64,000 nt of DNA from Cryptomeria japonica (lineage: Eukaryota; Streptophyta; Pinopsida; Cupressales; Cupressaceae). Below, in pieces: positions 47,455 through 57,768 of the stretch. The notes under the pieces are model-generated. The model was not told the origin of the DNA and did no database searches. It saw only the letters and a list, made by a program, of their open reading frames with translations. The stretch covers positions 239,037,832-239,101,831 of the forward strand of contig NC_081409.1 in assembly GCF_030272615.1 (NCBI RefSeq), written 5' to 3'. The translations under genes and the position numbers were made by a program. Position 1 is the first letter of the stretch; the number at the start of each line of letters is the position of its first letter.

Positions 47455-49375
47455 TGTAATATCCCAGTAAATTTTTTTTTTTTTTTTAAACAGTAAGAGA
47501 TACAAGTAAACACAACAACTCGTTAAGGTTAGAGAAATCATCCAAACTGCTGAAAGGGAACCCTTCCACCTTTTGTTCACCGAGAGCCCAAGCTGGGAGG
47601 GTGAGAGCATACGGTGTTCTGGGGATCGTTAGCACCATAAAACAAACTGAAAATTACAATGCCTGGGCGGCAAGCCAGCCCCTTTTGCTTATCCAGAAGG
47701 ATAGAAACTAAACTCTTGGCGGTAAACCATCCAAGGAAAACATGACAAGAACTGAAACTCAATCACTCTACCGCGTATTTCAGCGGGAGGACATTACATT
47801 AAGCTATCACTCTACCGCATATTTAAGCGGGAGGACCATTGTATTGAACTTATCACTCGACCACTTATTCAGTGGGAGGACCGAGTACAAAAAACTGAAT
47901 TACAAAAATTAGAAGGCGGCAAGCTAGCCTCTTCCACTTATGCCATGGGGTTTACAATTAAGAGCAGCAAGAAGGGATGATCAGTACTACTGAAACAACC
48001 TTACAAAATAGAGATGAGATGAGAAGAGTAAATGCAGATTTCTACAACAGGAATATAATTTTCTGTTACAACTAATCTACAGGCTGAAAGTACAATTCAA
48101 CAGCCTATGGAAACACCAAAATGCTCATAACTCCCTCATTTTTCACCCGAATCAATTCAAATCAATCCCAATCCTACAATATAACACTAACAACAGCATC
48201 CAATCTAAACTACAACCCAAACAACCCACTATTCATTTGGCACACATCCCAATGCAAGTGCAAAAACCCACGCTATACCTGGGAAGTTCGATTTTATCTA
48301 GTAAATTCATTGCTCATTTAAAACTGCTAAAAACTCACACATTGTATCGCCATGGCTAGGAAGGAAGGATGAGCTGGTAACCAGAATGATGGAGTCGCCT
48401 GGTTAAGAGTTGTGAGCAAAATATACTTTCAGGAGTCCTGCGACCAACAACCAGAAACACTCAAATCCAGCATAGAACACTCCATAATCTACAACTCATT
48501 CACCAATCAGCAATGGGAATACAAGGACACAGCTAGGTACTATCTTGCAAGTACGAAATTGAGACTTAGCTAGGAAGCCAACTTCAAAGCTCAGATTTTT
48601 AGTAGCCAAACCGGCAGCATAATGATGCAATTTTCAAAGATGATGCAAATGGGAGCCCAAGTCTCATATTTATAACTTCACTCCTCAAATCCAAATGCAA
48701 TTCCTCCAAATTCAACGCCTTGCATTTGCATTTCATTCCACTACATGTGGACCCCCAAAAGTGGTGCTATTTCCCATAAGTCAAATCCCACGCCCAAGGT
48801 ATGGACCCACGATATACTTTGGCCAATATTTAGAGATAAGTCACAAAATAATATTTCTTTCAAATAATTCAACATCTCCTTAATAAACATGAAGCTCGCC
48901 AAATATTTAGGAAAAATATGGACATTAATCCCAAATATAATAAATCCGTAGCAAAATCAGATTAATTAAATATTAAACCTTAGGATAAGGAAAATAATAT
49001 TTAATTATGTCGCCAATGACTCCTGTATTGATTATTATCACAACTAGGATGAAACTGAGCCCAAACGACCACATAACTGTTGCAGAATCAGAACCCTATC
49101 TACTGCCAAAAATAGAATTGTGCCACACAGCCACTTACTAAAAATAGTAAGTCAAGAACTAATGCTCAGAAAAGCATGATCATTGCGTCCAGAGGCAAAA
49201 CATGGAGAGCTCAGTAGGGTAGTAACACCAGAATGGCCATTCCCTGACTTACTAAAAATAGTAAGTCCTCGTTTCATCAATGTTGGACCCTCATTCTTCA
49301 TTCCACCTAGCCTACGGGTCTTAGGAATAGGCTAATGGACCACTGGAAGGTCATCAGTGAGAAGGGGACATTACA
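47455..49375 (-). repeat. Chromovirus 3' LTR
   Basis: 1,921 bp, TGTAATATCCCAG to GGGGACATTACA. Includes a T-homopolymer near 47468, several CACTCTACCG...CAGCGGGAGG tandem units (47765-47885), and three ACTTACTAAAAATAGTAAGT-type palindromes near 49135-49265. Confidence 0.92.
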
Positions 49376-51492
49376 GTCCGCCCTCCCCAAAATTGCTTGT
49401 CCTCAAGCAACTGTAAGGCTGGATGCAATAAAATCTCCTCATTTTCCCACGTAGCATCCTCTGCTGGTAGATTCTTCCATTTGACCAAGTACTCCCTGAT
49501 CACTCTTCTCCTCAAAGATCGTTCCCTGAATTCAAGGATAGCTTCCGGAACCAAAACCAACTCTCCCTCCTCATCAAGCGGAGGTAACTCAACTGAAGCA
49601 ACAACATTATGTCCCAGAGCCTTCTTAAGGCGAGACACATGAAATACATTATGGATCTTGCTTGCTGGTAATTCCAACTCATAAGCCACTTCTTCGACCC
49701 TTCTGCTGACTTTGAAAGGTCCATAGAATCGTGGCTTCAACTTCTCAACCCCACTCTTCTTGAAAGTAGACTGTCTGTAGGGCTGGAGCCTCAAATAAAC
49801 CATGTCGCCCACCTCAAAGGTGCGCTCAATTCGCTGCTGATCAGCATACAACTTCTGCTGATTCTGTGCATGCTGGAGATTGTCCCTCAAAATCCTCAGA
49901 ATATCTTGACTCTGCTGCATCATATCCTTTGCCTGAGGGGTTCTGCTATCACCAAATACCAAGTCCGCGAAGCTAGGAGCTTCATAACCATATAGAGCCA
50001 TGAATGGTGACATCCAAATGGACATGTGATAGGAGGAATTGTAACAATATTCCCCTAGGTGAAGCCATCTCACCCATGTATTCTGCTGCTCCGAGACATA
50101 GTTTCTAAGATAACCTTCCAACCACTTATTCACTATCTCGTTTAGCCCATCAGTTTGTGGGTGATAACTGGTGCTTGGAGTGAGCACAGTACCACACAAT
50201 TTGAAAATCTCCTGCCAAAAAGCACTTAGGAACTTGCTGTCCCTATCACTCACAATGTTCTTCGGTAAACCATGTAATCTGAACACCTCCCGGAAGAACA
50301 CTTCAGCAACTTGTGTTGCTGTAAAAGAGCTGGTGATGGCGAAGAAATGAGCAAACTTTGTAAGTTTGTCCACCACCGCATAGATACTATCCTTCCCTTG
50401 AGCCCGTGGCAATCTCGTGATGAAATCCATGGAGATACTCTCCCAGTTTTGATCGGGAATAGGCAAGGGTTGTAACAAACCAGCCGGTAGAGTGTGCTCA
50501 TCTTTGTTCCTCTGACATGTATGACACTCCTTAATGTACTTCAGAACATCACTTTTAAGTCCCTTCCAAGAGAATCTCTCCCGGATCTGCCTGTATGTTT
50601 TGAAATAACCTTGGTGACCAGCAAGGGGGATGTCATGGAAAGTCTTCAAAATCTTCTCTTTTAACTTAGATTTAGCTACTATGAAGATTCTTCCCTTGTA
50701 CAGGATCAATCCCTCAACCAATTTGTACCTTTCATCATGAAAAGCACCTTCTATAAGGCTGGTTGCAAACTGATTTTTGGCATAATCAGCAAGCAACAAC
50801 TCTCTCCAATCAGCAGTAAGCTCGCAAAGTGAGCTTAAATGGGGTCTTCTGGATAAGGCATCCGCCACAACATTGTTTTTACCCTTAACATACTCAATAT
50901 CGAAATCGTAAGCCTATAGCTTACTCACCCATTTCTGCTGTCTCTCATTCAGATCCTTCTGATGCATGAAGTGTTTAAGACTATTGTGATTAGTCTTAAC
51001 AATGAATTTACTCCCTACCAGATACTGTTTGAACTTTGCAAGGGCATGCATTATGGCAAGCATTTCCCTGTCATAAATGGAATACAGTCTCTCAGGACCT
51101 CTCAATTTTCTGCTCTCAAAGACTATAGGATGCTTATCTTGCATGAGGACCGCACCAACACCTTCCCCAGATGCATCACACTGTAGCTCAAATGGCTTGG
51201 TGAAAATCAGGCAATGCTAAAACAGGGCAGGAACTCATGATCCCTTTAAACTGCTCAAATGTTGTTTGTGCCTTGTCGGACCATTCAAAAGCTCCTTTCT
51301 TTGTGAGATCTGTAAGGGGGGCAGCCAACTGAGAATATCCCTTCACGAACTTCCGATAGAATCCACACAATCCCAAAAATCCCCTAAATTGTGTTATGTT
51401 TTCGGGAGTAGGCCAATCAAGGATGGCTCTAATCTTTTCGGGATCCACCTTCACACCACCCGCATTGATAATGTGACCGAGGTAGAGCAACT
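49354..51492 (-). pseudogene. Chromovirus RNase H-integrase-chromodomain
   Basis: The continuation of reverse transcriptase from the other side of the solo-LTR insertion: [10 protein letters not shown], a [17 protein letters not shown] connection, then RNase H to about 50868. A frameshift lies between 51188 and 51144 and a TAG at 50914-50916. From 50868 to 49354, 504 residues are open: integrase zinc region (HDIPLAGHQGYF, then CHTCQRNK), core with the first Asp in SMDFITRLP, the second in VSDRDSKFL and the Glu in TDGLNEIVNKW, then a chromodomain REYLVKWKNLPAEDATWE. Such domains direct integration toward modified chromatin. The stop lies 22 bases inside the LTR, so coding spans the polypurine tract. 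Confidence 0.9.
49378..49388 (-). promoter_or_regulatory. Chromovirus polypurine tract
   Basis: GGGGAGGGCGG on the minus strand, two bases from the 3' LTR and inside the last codons of pol. Confidence 0.7.
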
Positions 51493-51860
51493 TGTTGTGA
51501 CGTTTTCACACATCGCCCCATTGCAAATGGGGACCCATGTTTTTTGCTCGTTTTCGCTTTGCTTTTTAGGGTTTTGGTTTGAATCCAGTCGGTTTTGGGA
51601 GCTTTTTGAATTTCCTTTTCTAGAATGCAAATTTTGAATGAAATGAATTCGCCAGAATGGTCTATTTTCAATTGGAATTTTGAATGCAGAGCTTAAATTT
51701 GTCTAAGTGTTGAAGATGAAATGTGAATTTTTGTCCAATTGAATATTTTTGACCAAATTTTGACATTTTTGATTTTTGATCCTAGGCATCTCTAATGATT
51801 TGTTTTCGCCTTGTGAAGTGTTAAAATGTGTAAAATCATGTTATTTTGGCCTGTAGGAGC

Positions 51861-52822
51861 AAAATCGCTCCTGTCCCTCAGTGAAGGACAGGAGCTCGTT
51901 TTCAAATATTTTACTATTCCTGCAGGGTCAAGATGAATTACGAATTGGAAGTGATGGAGAAAGGCGAGATCTTTCCATTGAATATAAATTGAAGATTTTC
52001 ATGAACACAGAAATGCCTCCAGGGGAAAAATTGCTCCTGTCCCTCAGTGAAGGACCGGAGCTACAAATCCAATTTTGCTTTGTCCTTGCAGGATTTTAAC
52101 GTCTTGACGATGTGAAAAGGTCCAAAGAGGTATATTTTATCAAATGAATATAACTTGAAGTGCTGTCGGGGAGATCAACAGGGTAGCAGGTCCGGCTTGA
52201 GTGAAGTCCTGATCCTGAAATTTGGCTAAGTCTGGAATGCCCTGATCCTGAAATTTGACTAAGTCTGGAAACTGAAAAAACCTCCAAAAACTAGATTTTG
52301 CAATATAACTCCTGGAGGTCTGAAACCACTCTCAAACATCCTGAAAGTAAATGTCTCTTATACTTAAATGTTATATTCCATAAAAGTTATCCTGATAGAG
52401 AGTGCGAAAAGTCAAATTTCGCTCCCGTCCTTCACTAAGGATCCAGAGCGAATTTCGCTCCTGTCCCTCACCAAGGGACCAGAGCGAAATTCTTCATAAG
52501 GTACGATCTGGGCAAAGATCAAGCAAATTTTATGTTCGAAGGCAAGAAAGGAGGTCAATCGAACCCGTTGAAGACAAATTGAAGATTATCAAACGTCAAC
52601 AAAGGACCAAAATGCTTAAGTTCGCTCCTGTCCCTCAGGAAGGGACTAGAGCGATTTTTGTTGTAGATGATTTTCTTGCCAAGTTACAACCGATCTCAAG
52701 GCATGAATGAATGAAATGAAGTATGGCGAGACCATTGAAGATAAATTTTGAAGGTGATGAAGTGAAATGAGGCCCACAAGAGCAAAATCGCTCCTGTCCC
52801 TCTCCAAGGGACCAGAGCGATG
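51861..52822. repeat. Hairpin array 4: six palindromes in long LTR copy 2
   Basis: Units near 51861-51903, 52025-52069, 52415-52455, 52451-52492, 52618-52657 and 52780-52822 have the form TTCGCTCCTGTCCCT...AGGGACCAGAGCGAA; two overlap through a shared GCGAATTTCGC. Against array 3, the GACCC/GGGTC core is replaced by GTCCC/GGGAC, so both arms changed together. The array occupies the same upstream half of the LTR as in copy 1. Confidence 0.85.
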
Positions 52823-53144
52823 AGGTACGTCCCCTTTGTTTTCATAGTTTTGGCGCCAAATAAACAATTCAAATTTCCTTAAATGCTAAGTTCGATAAAA
52901 TTGAAAATCTAATTTAATTAGCATTTAATATGGCGTTGATCTTTTATTAATTATTTTTGCCTTTATTAAAATCGAAATTTGCAAATTAAAAAACGTAAGG
53001 CATTAATAATTAATTAATTAATTAATAAAAATCGAATTTGAAGCGCTACAAAGGGAGGTCGGCCTTGTCATTTTAATTTAAAAATCATTTTAAAAAGTGG
53101 TTTTATCTCCAAGTCGGCCTATATGGTAATTGTTGTGTGAGCAC

Positions 53145-53150
53145 TATAAA
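53145..53150 (+). promoter_or_regulatory. First TATA box of long LTR copy 2
   Basis: TATAAA in GCACTATAAAGGG, followed about 290 bases later by a good splice donor. It appears absent from copy 1. Confidence 0.5.
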
Positions 53151-53440
53151 GGGAGGGTGGTGAAATCTTCATTTTCACATTATCATTCTTCATTCACATG
53201 CGATTTGAGAAGTGCGAAGTTGTATTCAAAGGAGCGAATTTCATTCCAAGCAAGGTGGTGCGAATCTTGAAGTTTCTATTGGTGCGAATTGTCAAAGGCA
53301 TTGAAGATCACGTCAAGGACAACTCAAAAGGTGGCGAAATTGATATTTTGAAGAAAAGATCACGTTGAAGACTATCTATACGTCAATTTTGCCTAGGCAA
53401 ATTTTTCTCATTTGCATTCTAGAGTTAGCTCTCTCCTGAG

Positions 53441-53647
53441 GTATGGCGATATTGGTTTTATTGTCTTGATTTTGAATTGTTCATCGTCATTTCCTTAATT
53501 TTGAATTTTGGAATTTTGTTTTGCCTTAGCTCAGTCTTTTTTAGGAAATGATTAATAAAGGACTTATCATTAAGTGTCCTAAAATTTGCTCTCTAATTTA
53601 TGTTATGTATTGCAAAATCATGGTACTAATTTTGAAATGTTGTGTAG
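53441..53647 (+). other. Possible intron in long LTR copy 2
   Basis: Donor CTGAG/GTATGG at 53440/53441 and acceptor TTGTGTAG/GCATC at 53647/53648, 207 bp, AT-rich inside. Copy 1 has a TTTTGCAG acceptor in a comparable place (minus strand, 32711). This is inference from splice-site likeness only. Confidence 0.3.
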
Positions 53648-54192
53648 GCATCAAATGGAGATCTCTTCAAGGAAAATCAAGCCGGATCAAGGACGGTCTT
53701 CGCCAGGACGATCAAGCCAGGACAAGGGCGAACTCTTTCAATCCAGTGTTCCAAGGCGAGGTACATCATCATCCTGCACATCAAGGACACAGGGAGTTAG
53801 GACAAAGGGCTCGTTGAAGAAGCAGATATTTCCAGATGAATTAATTAAAGCAAGCTTCTCAACAACATCAAGTTGAATATCTACCAAGTTACAAGTGTCA
53901 AATGAGGTGGCGTCCTAGTCATCATTTCTCCAATCAGTGAGGTCCACCTCAGCATGTCCAGATTCAATGTACTTAACTCATGGAAGGTGGCACAAACTCC
54001 GATATACATACCCCGGCTATCCATTGGTCGATTTTTCTAGAAGGGACATGTGTCCAAGCAATACAATTTTATCATTGGTCAAGCATTAAATGTTATGTAA
54101 TGGTTGTAACAAACCCTAATTAGGGTTTTCATTGTAAAATCTTGGCCATTGATCTTGAATTGATCTAAGCCATCAAATTGTATTGTGGGCAC

Positions 54193-54199
54193 TATATAA
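54193..54199 (+). promoter_or_regulatory. Second TATA box of long LTR copy 2
   Basis: TATATAA in GCACTATATAAGCC, with downstream sequence (GCAAGAAATTGTTGCC, ATTGTAAA) shared with copy 1. This is the better candidate for the genomic-RNA promoter of the family. Confidence 0.6.
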
Positions 54200-55069
54200 G
54201 CCCTGGCATTTCATTTTGTAAAAGAGAGTTAGCAATAATTAGCAATAGCTAGAGAGTTAGGAGATAGTTGGAATAGTTAGAAGATAGAAATAGAATAGCA
54301 ATTAGAGTAGAATAGGAGGACAAGGCAAGAAATTGTTGCCATTGATTGTAAACAAACTCCATTTTCATTGAAGTAATGGTGAAGTGTGTCGTTTCTTGCA
54401 ATTTGCATGGTTTCTTGTTGAGTCTTCAATCCTAGATGGTAGATGATTAAATGAATGGAGGAAATGCGATTGATTAATGGTGGAATCCGTATATCCATAC
54501 TACTAGCAGTTTGTTGATTGCAAACTTGCCTTGTGTAGTCAACTGGAATCGTTCAGCTTAAGCTCAATTTCAAATTGTCGCCTCTTCATTGATATGCATC
54601 AACTTGGATGGTATCTATGCCTGCGGTGATGATTTGAACATCATAAAGCTTCCCTAGAAGATCGCACTAGCCTTGTGTAGATGTTCCATTGATGTCAAAA
54701 CAAGACCTAGTTGGAGTTTCATCAAAAATCAAATCATTGCTCCTACATTCTTAGTGTTAGGATTAGATCCTCTCTTCGCCCTTATCCTTTTTCCATTTTT
54801 TCAAATCCAAGTTAGTAAGAGCTTGTGTTCTAGCAAAGCAGATCGGAAGTTCAATCATCACATGTAAGTCCCCTTGTGATTCCAGCAAATCACATCATAC
54901 CACTGGAGCTTGTCCACACGTAGAGACCCTACATCAAAGAACCTTGGAGTCTACCTAACTGATCCTTTACGCGAATCTTCAGCAGTTAGAGACTATTTTC
55001 TCAAGAGAGGATAAGATGCCTTTAGGTATTTTATTCTGTGTATGATGGTGTACAAAATACACGTCAACA

Positions 55070-57727
55070 CAACTCTTCCATCCCAAACTCACATTTGGAC
55101 TCCTTGGCAAACAGGGACTCAGATTCTAATATGCCCAACACTTCATCCAACTGCTGTAAATGTTCTTTCCAAGATTTGTTGAATATTAGGATGTCATCAA
55201 AAAATATCAAAACAAACTTCCTTAACTGTTCTTGGAAGATTCTGTTCATGTATGACTGGAATGTAGCAGGAGCATTAGTCAAACCAAAAGGCATGACTAG
55301 GAACTCAAAATGCCCAAAGTGGCATCTGAAAGCAGTCTTCTCCACATCTGAAGCTCTCATTCTGATCTGATGGTACCCCGATTTGAGGTCAATCTTGGAA
55401 AAGAACACTGCCCCATGTAGCTCGTCAATGAGCTCATCAATTCTCGGAATAGGATACCAATTCTTGATGGTTTTCTGATTCAGGGCTCGGTAATCCACAC
55501 ACATGCGCATGGTCCCATCCTTCTTTCTCACCAAAACAACAGCCGAAGCAAAGGGGCTTTTGCTAGGCCGTATGTAACCCATGTCAAGCAGTTCCTGAAT
55601 TGCTTTCTCAATCTCATCCTTCTGCTTGTTAGGATATCGGTAAGGAGTAGTCATGATTGGCTTAACTCCTTCTTCAAGCTCAATAATGTGTTCGACACCT
55701 CTTTCAGGGGGCCTGCCAGGAGGGGGATTTTCGAACACCTTGCTTCTCTTAGTTATCAAAGCTTGAATGTCTTTAGGATAATTTCTGTGCTCTTGTTGTG
55801 TTTCTGAAGGCATTACCATGATCTTGTTTCTATCCTTGACCATTGCTGAAATATCTGAAGAATAGCTGCCCTTATCCACCAATGGATTGGAAGGCATTAT
55901 CAAACACTCCGCTGCCCATTCCACTTGATTATGGCGGATCAGCCTTTCCATTCTTTTCAAGGATACAACTTTAAGTCCCCCATACGACATTCCTCTCAAA
56001 ACTACCTTCTTCCCTTCAGACATGAATTTCAGCTCCATGGTTTTTAGGTTTAGTGTGATCTCACCAAGATATCTCAGCCATTGAATCCCGAGGACTGCAT
56101 CATCAGTCCCTCCAATACTCACCACAAAAAAATCATCTCTGATTTCATGATTCCCCAACTTCAGAGACATGTTGGAAATCATTCGGTTACAGGATATAGT
56201 GGAATCATCTGCTACCATGACTTTGAAGCCCTCAATTTCCTCTGCCACTAGTCCCTTTTTTGCAACAATCCTCTCATCAATGAAGTTGTGCGTTGCACCT
56301 GTGTTAATGAGAGCTATGACACGATGCTCTCCAATCACACCCCGAACTCTGATGGATTCATTTTTGTGAATGCTCGAGAGTTGAGCAACCACTCCTCTAT
56401 CTTCTGACCCAAATTCAGGCCCTTCAAGAGCCTCTTCATACTCGCTGTCCTCAACTTCAGTCTGCTGTTCTGAAATTTCAGAATCTGATCCATCTGCTGA
56501 ATAACACTCCATCTGATGCAAATTCCTTTTTCCATGGCACCTATGTCCGGGAACCCAAGGTTCTCTGCAAGAATAACAAAGATTCTTTTTCTGGAGCTCT
56601 TGACGGAGCTTATCATCCATACACGGAGAGAACCTCTTGGTTTGATTCGTGAACTTCTTCCTGTCCTTTCTGAAAGGGAAAGGCTTGGACTGAATTTTAC
56701 TCTTTGGGGCAGCCAACTCCATACTTCTAGATTTTTTTATAGCTTCTGCCAGGGTGGGCGGATCAAAAGCTTTGACCCATCCTCTCAAAGGTTCTTCAAG
56801 TCCTTCAGTGAAAAGGACAACCAACCGCTTCTCTGAGATGCTACTCACCATGACTGACAGGTTTTGGAATTCAGTCACGTAAGTATCCAATGAACCTTGC
56901 TGTTTGAGTTGTGCAAGTTCTCTAAACTTCACCTCTGGATCCCTGGTGTTGAATCTCTCAATCAGCTTGTTGGTGAAATCAGCATAGGTGGTGATTAAGT
57001 TATGACCAAGGGTGACCAACCAATGGTACCACCATTCGTGGGCCACTCCATCCAAGTGCAAGGTAGCAAACTTGATGGCATCCTCCTCCGGCATCAGCCT
57101 CAAGGACAAGTAATTGTCCAACTTTTGTACCCATGCTCTAGCTGTACTCTTAGCACTTCCATCAAAATGTGCTAAGGTCACTCTTCCAAGAGCTTGCTGA
57201 TAATCTCTTGGGGCAGCAGACTTATAGTCATTCCTCCTTCCTCTCTTCATTTTCTGATTCATAAACTGATCCAGAGTTAGGATATCTCGGATCTCACCAG
57301 GAAGAGAAGCATATCCCATGTAGCTGTTTCTTATTTCATCAGCTGTGGGTATCTCTGTTTCAGCTTGTTGTACTTCTCTTGGTAGAAATACAGGTTGTAA
57401 AGGCCTTGGGGCTGAACCTCCATTGTTACTTCCGTTGTTACTCCCATTTCCATTGCCTACAGGAGCGTTAGAAGTGCTGGCTTCCGGTCCACTGTTGGGC
57501 TGATTGAATTGTCTCTCTGCCTTCTTATCAGGTGCCTCATTTGGTTTTGTAGTCTTATCTGTCATTGAATCCACTGAATCTGAAGTATCTAGATCCTTCC
57601 CTCTGTTTCTCAGTACTTCTGAAAATGTGTCCTCTTCGTGCACTATAGGAATCTGAAACTGCTGTCTCTTCTGCTCTCTGTTGTAGTATCTGACGTCTCT
57701 GTCACTCATGGAGACTTTTGAACCCAT
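55070..57727 (-). pseudogene. Chromovirus gag-protease-reverse transcriptase (5' part of pol)
   Basis: One uninterrupted frame of about 885 codons from ATG 57727. Order: a charged N-terminus with an Asn/Gly/Ser-rich stretch; a gag domain (AHFDGSAKSTARAWVQKLD, HEWWYHW, FRELAQLKQQG); a zinc knuckle (CYSCREPWVPGHRC); a protease whose motif reads ALINTGATHNFID, so the catalytic Asp is Asn; then reverse transcriptase with YRYPNKQKDEIE, VLVRKKDGTMRMCVDYRALN, KIDLKSGYHQIRM and the catalytic FFDDILIF. It stops at 55064, inside the solo-LTR insertion, and homology resumes at 51492. The long open frame suggests a fairly young element. Confidence 0.92.
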
Positions 57728-57755
57728 TGACTCTCACAGGCTGGCAGGAAAACCA

Positions 57756-57767
57756 GCTCTGATACCA
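57756..57767 (-). promoter_or_regulatory. Chromovirus primer-binding site (initiator tRNA-Met type)
   Basis: TGGTATCAGAGC on the minus strand, one base from the 5' LTR. Confidence 0.9.
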
Positions 57768-57768
57768 C

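Larger units (their letters stand above)
51493..55069 (+). mobile_element. Probable solo LTR of a long-LTR retrotransposon (copy 2)
   Basis: 3,577 bp inserted in the reverse transcriptase of the chromovirus, flanked by CAACT (51488-51492 and 55070-55074). It begins TGTTGTGACG and ends ACGTCAACA, a TG...CA element. Its two ends and the region around its second TATA box match copy 1 (31262-36029) in opposite orientation. It carries at least six hairpins, two TATA boxes (53145 and 54193) and no retrotransposon protein domain. Removing it with one duplicate restores the chromovirus frame exactly (3,582 bp is divisible by three), so it inserted after that element. Confidence 0.82.

Noticed and set aside
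53548-53876. Gln/Ser/Arg-rich frames as a retrotransposon gag
   Set aside because: No gag or zinc-knuckle motif; the stretch is LTR DNA shared with copy 1, and the frame is not preserved between the copies.
51493-55069. DNA transposon with terminal inverted repeats
   Set aside because: The ends share only TGTTG and a shifted ACGT, the duplication is 5 bp, there is no transposase, and TATA-containing LTR-like structure is present. A solo LTR fits better.
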